From assembly GCA_016296205.1 (NCBI GenBank), contig JAEDJS010000059.1:1-11290 (forward strand): a stretch of DNA of 11,290 bases. Direction: 5' to 3'. Below are positions 1 through 5,590 of the stretch, piece by piece. Both the position numbers and the translations under genes were made by a program. This stretch comes from Treponema sp. GTDB lineage: Bacteria > Spirochaetota > Spirochaetia > Treponematales > Treponemataceae. Position 1 is the first letter of the stretch. The number at the start of each line of letters is the position of its first letter. The notes beneath the pieces are model-generated. The model did not search any database. It was given only the letters and a program-made list of their open reading frames with translations, and had not been told where the DNA came from.

Positions 1-2
1 AA

Positions 3-341
3 AACTGTTATAATAATGGAACTAGTAAACAGGTATGTTTGATTGAGTCCTGGGGTTATTTTATGGGGTATTATTTGATGAGTAAATATTATTCTGGTTT
101 TAAAACTGACATCAATTATAAAAAAGAGTTAATAGGTAATAATAAATATTATTCATATTTTTATTATGATATATTTAATATTCTTTTGAATAAAATCTCC
201 ATTTCCCAGATTTTTGGTCCATATAAATCTTTTAGTGTTCAATCGGCTAGTACTTGGTTTAAAGAATTAAAACGCCTTTATAATGACATTGATTCAGATG
301 CAATAAAAGATATATTAATTGATGGTGGTTTAAGTATATGA
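3..341 (+). CDS. C-terminal part of an exported protein of unknown function, possibly metalloprotease-like (cut by left edge)
   Basis: The reading frame is open to the left edge, so this is the end of a longer gene. The TTG at 39 is only the first start-like codon inside the window. The visible part is rich in Tyr, Phe and Asn and carries an ESWGYFMGYYL stretch. Its last ~40 residues (QIFGPYKSFSVQS...W) recur in the decayed copy at 918-1170. From memory, ESWxYxxG segments occur downstream of HExxH motifs in some Bacteroidetes and spirochaete surface proteins. That makes a zinc metallopeptidase-like protein possible, but the motif that would prove it lies outside the window. The stop overlaps the next ATG (ATGA, 338-341), so the two are translationally coupled. 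The function is unknown; that it is coding is well supported by the paralogous copy. Confidence 0.7.
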   Translation, partial: NCYNNGTSKQVCLIESWGYFMGYYLMSKYYSGFKTDINYKKELIGNNKYYSYFYYDIFNILLNKISISQIFGPYKSFSVQSASTWFKELKRLYNDIDSDAIKDILIDGGLSI

Positions 342-778
342 TACGAAAATTGATATTTTTATTTGTATTAATCTCGGTGTTGTTTACGGGCTGTGTTTTT
401 GAAGATCTCATACCTACAAGTTTGGCGTTACAGATTAGTAAACAAAATGTGAAAGTTGGTGAAGAAATAGAAATTGAAGGTTATTTATACAAAGCGTTTA
501 TGAACAATGAAACACATTTTATTGTTCATTTTGAAGGATGTCCAGAAGAGTATACCGTTGTTGAAGGAAAAATTTATGAGCGATGGACGAATGAAAATTA
601 CTTATGCCTTTTCCCAGTGCAAACAAAAGGAACAGAAGGATCTGTCCGATTAAAATTTGCTTTTGATAAACCAGGCGACTTTACATTGAAAGTTAACGGT
701 TGTTCAATAAATAATGAAGAAATCGATTGCATGTGGAATGAAGATTCTTTTGTTTATAAATTTACAGTAACTGAGTAA
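338..778 (+). CDS. Small lipoprotein, first tandem paralogue
   Basis: This 146-residue protein has a lipoprotein signal peptide: MIRK, a hydrophobic core, and a lipobox LFTG-C with the lipidated Cys at 19. The mature part (20-146) looks all-beta. It has a KVGEEIEIEG strand near residue 40 and a FDKPGDFTLKV strand near residue 110, a spacing typical of Ig-like sandwiches; the fold is inferred, not proven. Several Cys residues (69, 90, 122, 131) could form disulfides outside the cytoplasm. By eye, roughly 40% of positions match the protein at 1167-1604, with shared blocks VKVGEEI, IVHF, TKGT, FDKPG, CSIN and a TVTE C-terminus. It overlaps the upstream gene by 4 bases and has only a weak Shine-Dalgarno-like GGTGG, so it is probably translated by coupling. 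A role as partner, inhibitor or immunity protein of the upstream product is inference from the gene pairing. Confidence 0.85.
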   Translation: MIRKLIFLFVLISVLFTGCVFEDLIPTSLALQISKQNVKVGEEIEIEGYLYKAFMNNETHFIVHFEGCPEEYTVVEGKIYERWTNENYLCLFPVQTKGTEGSVRLKFAFDKPGDFTLKVNGCSINNEEIDCMWNEDSFVYKFTVTE

Positions 779-792
779 TTAGAAGTAATAAG

Positions 793-836
793 TTAACGTA
801 ACCAGGTTACTTTTTGATGCAACCTGGTTATGTTAA
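793..836. terminator. Long hairpin after the first lipoprotein gene, possible terminator
   Basis: The arms 793-808 and 821-836 pair over 16 bp with a single G-U and enclose a 12-base loop. The hairpin starts 14 bases after the stop of the first lipoprotein gene and separates the two tandem cassettes. It lacks the T-tract of a canonical intrinsic terminator: the right arm is followed by A's on the plus strand. It may therefore stabilise the 3' end or act as a processing site rather than terminate transcription. The stem is certain from the sequence; the function is not. Confidence 0.5.
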
Positions 837-917
837 AAAAAAGATTGAAAATAATAAAATCCAAATATCGACGTATAAACTGTTGGAAAAATACTAAATG
901 ATTATGGGGTTCTATAA

Positions 918-1170
918 ATGGCGAAAAAAATTCTATTTTTATTAACCATGGTATTTTATGTTTTCTTAGGGGGTAAAATCACTTATGATCCAGGTGTAGA
1001 CTTTGAAAATGAGAAACTTTTTGAAAGCAGTTTCACAAATTTTTGAACCTTATAAATCATTTAGTGTACAGTCTTTAAGTAGTTGGTTTAATAAGTTTAA
1101 AAGCATTAACACAACAATTGATTCCGAACAAATAAAACAAATCTTCAAAAACAAGGAATTTGAATTATGA
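918..1170 (+). pseudogene. Decayed second copy of the larger cassette gene (internal deletion plus frameshift)
   Basis: An ATG at 918 opens a 42-codon frame, MAKKILFLLTMVFYVFLGG..., which is a signal-peptide-like N-terminus. It ends at a TGA at 1044-1046. A different frame starting around 1025 encodes AVSQIFEPYKSFSVQSLSSW and ends at the TGA at 1168-1170. This matches the C-terminus of the gene at 3-341 (SISQIFGPYKSFSVQSASTW). So the N-terminus and the last ~48 codons survive, the middle is gone, and the junction is out of frame. The ATGA overlap with the following lipoprotein start is kept, as in copy 1. A frameshift plus deletion in a formerly full-length gene is the simplest reading. A short functional peptide from 918-1046 cannot be excluded. 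Confidence 0.75.
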
Positions 1171-1604
1171 GAAAATTGATTTTAATGGTTATTTGCTTAT
1201 TTACATTATGTTTTAGTGCGTGTGAAGATACTTTGCCAACATATATGGGGTTAACAATTAATAAATTAGATGTTAAAGTTGGTGAAGAGATAGATGTTAC
1301 AGGTTTTTTGCATTTAGTAATTTTAAATAATCAACCAAGATATATTGTTCACTTTAATGGTTATCCATCAAATTATCGCATTGTGGAAGGCACCCTGTAT
1401 GAAAATTGGACCACTGAAGATGTTCTTTGTGTTTTACCTTCAAAAACAAAAGGAACAAATAATGGTACAGTTTTCATCAAATTTATTTTTGATAAACCAG
1501 GAGAATATGTTATGACTGCAAATTTATGTTCTATTAATGATCCTAAATTTGAGAATGAAGGCACTGATGATTATTATGAATTTAAAATCACTGTAACCGA
1601 ATAA
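1167..1604 (+). CDS. Small lipoprotein, second tandem paralogue
   Basis: This 145-residue paralogue of the protein at 338-778 is intact. It has a signal peptide with lipobox CFSA-C (Cys19) and a mature domain with the same VKVGEEI, IVHF, VEG, TKGT, FDKPG and CSIN blocks, ending in TVTE. The ATG overlaps the stop of the decayed upstream gene (ATGA). A Shine-Dalgarno-like AAGGA near 1154-1158 sits at good spacing, so it can be translated without its partner. An open frame beside a broken partner suggests that selection acts on the lipoprotein itself. The mature part is probably an Ig-like beta domain tethered to a membrane and exposed outside the cytoplasm. Its molecular function is unknown. 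Confidence 0.85.
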   Translation: MRKLILMVICLFTLCFSACEDTLPTYMGLTINKLDVKVGEEIDVTGFLHLVILNNQPRYIVHFNGYPSNYRIVEGTLYENWTTEDVLCVLPSKTKGTNNGTVFIKFIFDKPGEYVMTANLCSINDPKFENEGTDDYYEFKITVTE

Positions 1605-1731
1605 AAGAAAATTCAACAAAATACACCGCCCTTCAATTACCCAACGGAGGGAGATTTTAATGTAATCTGTTTGTGAGTTAAAAAATATCACTAAAGTCCC
1701 AATATAATTGGAGAAAATAAAGATTTTAATG
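1605..1731. other. Intergenic stretch between the lipoprotein cassette and the STAS gene
   Basis: No coding potential is seen. A weak stem (CCCTTC near 1630 with GGAGGG near 1647) is followed by a short ATTTT, which could be a poor terminator for the cassette. The 12-mer AGATTTTAATGT occurs twice, at 1652-1663 and 1721-1732; the second copy ends inside the STAS promoter -35 region. Neither item is strong. Confidence 0.35.
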
Positions 1732-1760
1732 TTGACTTATCCACTTTTTGGCGATAAAAT
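1732..1760 (+). promoter_or_regulatory. Sigma-70 type promoter of the STAS gene
   Basis: TTGACT (1732-1737) and TAAAAT (1755-1760) are separated by exactly 17 bases. The predicted start near 1767 gives a leader of about 27 bases before ATG 1794. A near-match to the DnaA box, TTATCCACT (1737-1745), lies in the spacer; it may be chance. Confidence 0.75.
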
Positions 1761-1793
1761 AGAAACATATCTTTAAAGTGTGGACGGATGCGT

Positions 1794-2348
1794 ATGTCTA
1801 AGAATAACAATATTGTCCCAGGTTTTGATGACGAAAAGGACGATAGCTTAAAAATCAACCTCGAGCAGATTTCAGAAATTGACGGCTGTGTTTGTATTTA
1901 TTTAAACGGTTATATTGATACATACAACTCAACTTTTTTTCAGAAGAGAGTTACAAAAATTATAGAAGCTGGATTTGTAAAACTTATTTTTAGCTGTACA
2001 AATTTGAATTATGTTTCATCTACAGGTATTGGTTCCTTTACAGCATTCCTTAAACTTGTAAAACCAAAGGGTGGAGATGTTGTTCTTCTGGAAATACAGC
2101 CAAAGGTTTATGAAGTTTTCCAGTTGTTGGGATTCAGCCAGTTTTTTAATATTAAAGACAATCTTGATGCTGCAAAAATATTCTATAAACAGAGTGGCAG
2201 TCCTGAAACAAGTGGTGTTTTCCCAAAGATTTTTAGTTGTCCAATGTGTTCTAAACGTCTTAAAGCTACAAAAAGTGGGCGCTTCAGATGTTCTGAATGT
2301 AAATCAATTATTGCAATAGACAATCTTGGTCAAGTATCATTAGGTTAA
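1794..2348 (+). CDS. STAS-domain protein (anti-sigma-factor-antagonist type) with C-terminal zinc ribbon
   Basis: The frame begins at ATG 1788, but ATG 1794 is the better start. GGACGG (1782-1787) sits at normal Shine-Dalgarno distance from it and abuts the first ATG. In the 186-residue numbering, residues ~20-130 form a STAS domain. Its key loop reads VSSTGIG (76-82) where RsbV/SpoIIAA have DSTGLG/DSSGLG, so Ser78 is the likely phosphoacceptor and the preceding Asp is replaced by Ser77. Residues 149-178 form a zinc ribbon, C151-x2-C154-x13-C168-x2-C171. STAS proteins of this class bind anti-sigma kinases or phosphatases in partner-switching signalling, in the cytoplasm. No kinase or sigma gene is adjacent, so the partner is encoded elsewhere. 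The gene has its own promoter and terminator. Confidence 0.88.
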   Translation: MSKNNNIVPGFDDEKDDSLKINLEQISEIDGCVCIYLNGYIDTYNSTFFQKRVTKIIEAGFVKLIFSCTNLNYVSSTGIGSFTAFLKLVKPKGGDVVLLEIQPKVYEVFQLLGFSQFFNIKDNLDAAKIFYKQSGSPETSGVFPKIFSCPMCSKRLKATKSGRFRCSECKSIIAIDNLGQVSLG

Positions 2349-2369
2349 TTTTAAGAATTGAATATTTTG

Positions 2370-2402
2370 AATGCCTGGGTTTAATTTCCGGGCATTTTTT
2401 TT
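2370..2402 (+). terminator. Intrinsic terminator of the STAS gene
   Basis: A 9-bp stem (AATGCCTGG 2370-2378 with CCGGGCATT 2388-2396, one G-T pair) encloses a 9-base loop and runs into eight T's (2395-2402). It starts 21 bases after the stop codon. This is a canonical rho-independent terminator. Confidence 0.92.
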
Positions 2403-2549
2403 GAATTTTAAAAATCATTTGTTATATTAAGGACAAAATGTGGAAAACCTGTGGAATTATGTTGAAAATCAGTGGAAAACTCAACAAAACCGGTGGATAA
2501 AAATCAAAAAAATCCACTGAAAATTTCTAAAAAAAGTTTAAAAAACCTA

Positions 2550-2578
2550 TTGACTTTTTATAATTTCATATATTATAT
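2550..2578 (+). promoter_or_regulatory. Candidate upstream promoter of the membrane operon
   Basis: TTGACT (2550-2555) and TTATAT (2573-2578) have 17-base spacing and follow a curved, A-tract-rich upstream region. Transcription would start near 2585. It would produce either a ~195-base leader of the operon at 2780 or a separate small RNA. Confidence 0.55.
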
Positions 2579-2607
2579 AGAGTTAACAGTTGATAGATAA
2601 AATCCTC

Positions 2608-2634
2608 GCAAACCTAGATAATATAAGGGTTTGC
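2608..2634 (+). other. Hairpin in the putative operon leader
   Basis: GCAAACCT (2608-2615) pairs with GGGTTTGC (2627-2634) over 8 bp with one wobble and an 11-base AT-rich loop. No T-tract follows, so it is not an intrinsic terminator. It lies ~25 bases after the predicted start of the 2550-2578 promoter. I do not recognise a riboswitch class here. Confidence 0.4.
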
Positions 2635-2743
2635 CAAAAAGTTGATTAAAATCATTACATTTTATATGTTTTGTATGGTGGAAAACTGGGGGAAAATTAC
2701 CAGTCGTTAGTTCAAAAAACTCTGTAAAATCACTGAAAAAAAC

Positions 2744-2772
2744 TTTAAAACTTCAATTTTCCGTGATAAAAT
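2744..2772 (+). promoter_or_regulatory. Proximal promoter giving a probably leaderless transcript of the 2780 gene
   Basis: TAAAAT (2767-2772) is preceded by TGA, forming an extended -10 (TGnTAAAAT). A weak TTTAAA (2744-2749) lies 17 bases upstream. The start would fall at 2779-2780, on the ATG itself. No Shine-Dalgarno sequence is present before 2780, which agrees with leaderless initiation. Confidence 0.5.
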
Positions 2773-2779
2773 AAGAATA

Positions 2780-3769
2780 ATGAAAAAAAATCTTGGATTT
2801 AAAACCGGCTTTATATTGCTAGGACTCTATATATTATTATTAATTCTGGGAACTTTTATTGGCAGTTCCATTTATATGCTTTGGAATTTATGCACTTTTA
2901 TGGTTTCCGGTGAAGGATTAACAGGGATTTCTTTTGTTCTTTTTTGCAGAGGGCTTTTAATTTCCTTTCCAATTGTAGTTGCTTTGGAAAGTATGATGCT
3001 TACCCTGTTTTTAATTAGACATCCAGATAAGCCTGCATTCTCTATAATTATGTATTTAATTCTGAATCTTTGCGGCTGGCTTTTACTGGTTCCGCTTCAG
3101 AATAAAGTATTTTTGAAATTTCAGGAAAAATATTCATCAAATTTTGTTTCTATGAACATTTCTTCCGGTTATTTTAGAAAAAGCGGGAATGAAGTATTGT
3201 TTTTTTCTAAAGTTGATAATGGGTTTGGCGATGGGGCTTCAATCAACCTGGACTCTAATTCTAATAATGTTTCGATTTTTAAAAATCAACCTTTGCCTGC
3301 TTCAAATTCAATTTTCCGTGATTCACTTATAGAAAAAGCAATTCCAACCCCTGTAGTTTTTAATAAAGTCTTGTGGATTAACAACGTTTTGCTGAATGCC
3401 GCACGATTTGCTTTGAATAATGGTTACAGTTACTGGTTATGTTTTGCATCAATTGGACTTGCCCTGTTGAGTGTAATAGGAATTCGCAACTGTTCCAAAT
3501 GGCGTCTTTTAAATACAAATCTTGTAGTTCTGTTTACAGTTATTATTTTGGCTTTTAATGCAGTTTTTTATGGAACAAAATTGTTTGCCAATGTTTCGCC
3601 GGTTGTAAACGGATGGTTTGCCTGGATTCCTGGAACAGAAAACTGGTTTATTGTAACGGTAAATGGAATTTTTGGTGTGTCTATGCTTGTTGCCGGTTTG
3701 ATTATTGACATTTGCAAAACAAAAAAAGAAAAGGCTGGGGATTATGAAATGGAGGATGTTGATTTATGA
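2780..3769 (+). CDS. Six-TM membrane protein, LptF/LptG-like topology
   Basis: This 329-residue protein has three hydrophobic segments at the N-terminus (~10-32, 54-79, 86-107), a soluble domain (~108-215), and three at the C-terminus (~217-236, 247-267, 290-311), then a charged tail. This 3+3 arrangement around one soluble domain is that of LptF/LptG permease subunits, whose jellyroll domain is periplasmic. The part with YFRKSGNEVLFFSKVDNG and NNVSIFKNQ resembles the start of such a beta domain. The match is to layout and local style only; no invariant motif proves it. It overlaps the next gene by 4 bases and carries that gene's GGAGG ribosome-binding site near its end. The start has no Shine-Dalgarno sequence and sits at the predicted transcription start. 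A generic membrane protein of unknown function is the alternative. Confidence 0.8.
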   Translation: MKKNLGFKTGFILLGLYILLLILGTFIGSSIYMLWNLCTFMVSGEGLTGISFVLFCRGLLISFPIVVALESMMLTLFLIRHPDKPAFSIIMYLILNLCGWLLLVPLQNKVFLKFQEKYSSNFVSMNISSGYFRKSGNEVLFFSKVDNGFGDGASINLDSNSNNVSIFKNQPLPASNSIFRDSLIEKAIPTPVVFNKVLWINNVLLNAARFALNNGYSYWLCFASIGLALLSVIGIRNCSKWRLLNTNLVVLFTVIILAFNAVFYGTKLFANVSPVVNGWFAWIPGTENWFIVTVNGIFGVSMLVAGLIIDICKTKKEKAGDYEMEDVDL

Positions 3770-5589
3770 AACGAATTATTCAAGTCCTTCTGATTTATAC
3801 AGTAATTTTATTTGGTGTTTTTATTGGTGCCAGTTTTATTTACGGTGGTTTGCCAGAACTGCTGGAAGGAGCAAAGGGAAGTTATTGTTTTAACCGCGGC
3901 GTAATCTGGTTTTTAAAATTTTTGCCTTCTGTTTTGATGAGTGGTTTTTTGATTGGAGGAACCATTCAGTGGAAAAATGAAGAAGTTGCAACAAAATCAC
4001 GATTTAGTAATCAAATTAAAAAAATATTTCAAAAGGTGTTTTTTATTTCTCTGGTGATTGCTTTTATTCTTACTTTAAGTCAGGAAATTTTTCTTCCGGG
4101 TTTAACAAGAAAACAAGAAAAGATAAAAGATAATCCAGCACTTCTTTCTAAATATTTAAACCTTGGAAAAGAAGCTTTGGAAAGCGGTCAGATTCTTCTT
4201 GCATATCAATATAGTGAAATGGCAATTAATATTCTGCCAAAAAATCAGGATGTAATTGAATTTCATCAGAAAACAAAAAATCTTCTGGATCTGGCAACCA
4301 GTGCAGAAAAAATCCACAGTAAAAATAAAGTCGAAAATATTCAGATTAAGAAAATTTCTAATCCTCTGGCAGAAAAGGATTCAAGTTTTTCTGTTCTGGA
4401 AATGCTGCAGAAAAGTGATACTGCCATGAAAAACAATGACTGGTTTGATGCACATTATTGGGCACACCTGGCGGAAATTTGCTCCAGCGGAACAGATGTA
4501 AATTTGCAGAAAGCTCATGCGATGGCAAATGGGGCATGGAAAAAATTAAGTGAGCCAAGAAAATTTGATAATAAAGAAATGGAAGATTTTTATGCAACAA
4601 AAAAAGAAGGTTATAAAAATCTGAACAGTGGAAATTTTCTGAAGTCCTATTATATTTTTAACAGCCTTTCTAACAAATCTCAACTTTTTGAAGAAGACCC
4701 TGATGTAAAAAGATATTATAATCTTGCAAAAGAAAGGGTAGTTAATAATTATTTCTTTATTGATGAAGCAGAGGACCTTAAAAAATCAAGCATTAAAAGA
4801 AATACATATTTTTTAATCCGCTACGAAGATGGAAGCTGTGATATGATTTTTATCAGGGGGTCGGCTACTCTTGGAAAAATCGGTGGAATGATTCAGTATC
4901 TTTATGGTCTTAATATTTCGTCTTTTGATAAAAACGGGCAGTTTGTAAAACAGATTGATGTGCCTTTTGCAAAAATGGTGGAAGAAAGCACAAATATTTT
5001 TACTGAACGTCAACTTCAGGAAATGGGTTTGAATGATAATGTAAAAAGTGTGCCTTATATTTATTTGCAGGCAGTTGATAGAAACACTGAAGGCATTATC
5101 AGTAAACCAACTGTTTATGGAAAGGAAAAAGATATTCCGTCTTCAATTATTATTCCAATGAATTATGTGGATTTTTCACTAATTAATCAGGCTGCAGATG
5201 GTCCTGCTACAATGGATATGTGGTCGTTGATTCAATTTGTTCCAAAAAGTACATTCTATGGATTCAGCTATGAAGTGTTTGCTGCAAATCTTGTTGGACG
5301 TGCATCTTTCCCGATTTTTGTAATCATAATTTTAATGTTTATTGCTTCTTTTGCATGGAATTATCGGGCAAATTCAAAAGATGTTTTCCGTTTTAAGTGG
5401 TTGTTCCTTTTCCCATTGTTTACAGTAATTACTTATATTTTTGTTGATTGTTGCCAATATTTGTTTACTCTTTTAAATTATGGTTGTGTTGGATTATGCG
5501 GGGCTTATGCAATTCTGGCGGCAGTAATCATTTATATAATTCTCCTGTTTATTTCAATGATGAATTTTTTAAACCGCCGGTCAACTTAA
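3766..5589 (+). CDS. LptF/LptG-like permease with a TPR-like insertion in its soluble domain
   Basis: This 607-residue protein has TM segments at ~5-25, 47-67 and 88-110, a soluble domain at ~112-505, then TM segments at ~513-531, 544-565 and 576-599. Two stretches resemble the LptF/G family: LP...QWKNEEVATKSRFSNQ...LSQEIFLPGL (53-114), like the TM2 - coupling helix - TM3 region; and GRASFPIFVIIILMF (511-525), like the RxxxP start of TM4. The part around YLYGLNISSFDKNGQFVKQ (379-396) resembles a jellyroll strand pair. Unlike typical subunits of 350-400 residues, it carries ~220 residues of helical, TPR-like repeats (~124-165, 211-262, 276-330). LptF and LptG move lipopolysaccharide-type lipids from the inner membrane with the LptB ATPase; no ATPase gene is adjacent. 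ATG 3766 overlaps the upstream stop and has GGAGG at 3751-3755. The family call is by eye. Confidence 0.8.
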   Translation: MKRIIQVLLIYTVILFGVFIGASFIYGGLPELLEGAKGSYCFNRGVIWFLKFLPSVLMSGFLIGGTIQWKNEEVATKSRFSNQIKKIFQKVFFISLVIAFILTLSQEIFLPGLTRKQEKIKDNPALLSKYLNLGKEALESGQILLAYQYSEMAINILPKNQDVIEFHQKTKNLLDLATSAEKIHSKNKVENIQIKKISNPLAEKDSSFSVLEMLQKSDTAMKNNDWFDAHYWAHLAEICSSGTDVNLQKAHAMANGAWKKLSEPRKFDNKEMEDFYATKKEGYKNLNSGNFLKSYYIFNSLSNKSQLFEEDPDVKRYYNLAKERVVNNYFFIDEAEDLKKSSIKRNTYFLIRYEDGSCDMIFIRGSATLGKIGGMIQYLYGLNISSFDKNGQFVKQIDVPFAKMVEESTNIFTERQLQEMGLNDNVKSVPYIYLQAVDRNTEGIISKPTVYGKEKDIPSSIIIPMNYVDFSLINQAADGPATMDMWSLIQFVPKSTFYGFSYEVFAANLVGRASFPIFVIIILMFIASFAWNYRANSKDVFRFKWLFLFPLFTVITYIFVDCCQYLFTLLNYGCVGLCGAYAILAAVIIYIILLFISMMNFLNRRST

Positions 5590-5590
5590 A

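Larger units (their letters stand above)
2403..2779. other. Non-coding regulatory-looking stretch with phased GTGG words and A-tracts
   Basis: These 377 bases lie between the STAS terminator and the membrane operon. The left part (2435-2519) has GTGG/GTTG words, or their complements, beginning at 2440, 2451, 2461, 2472, 2483 (inverted), 2493 and 2514 (inverted). This is close to one per helical turn, with runs of A beginning at 2435, 2444, 2465, 2476, 2486, 2499 and 2506. Such phasing predicts intrinsic curvature. Several words are one or two mismatches from the DnaA box TGTGGATAA (2439, 2471, 2492, 2677). An AT-rich tract, a good promoter (2550-2578) and a hairpin (2608-2634) follow. No convincing gene is present; a 20-codon frame at 2438-2500 is discussed under findings. 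Confidence 0.5.

Noticed and set aside
1373..1564. 63-codon minus-strand frame across the second lipoprotein gene
   Set aside because: The sense strand encodes a lipoprotein with an intact paralogue; the antisense frame has no counterpart in the first copy that I can support.
1652..1732. Direct repeat AGATTTTAATGT as a target-site or operator pair
   Set aside because: Only two 12-base AT-rich copies 69 bases apart, with no symmetry or associated element; chance is sufficient.
2435..2519. CRISPR-like array
   Set aside because: The repeated words are 8-9 bases at ~10.5-base steps with no spacers of uniform length and no cas genes.
2403..2779. Chromosomal replication origin
   Set aside because: No dnaA, dnaN or other origin neighbours, and most boxes deviate from consensus by one to three bases. 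Kept only as one possible reading of the phased array.
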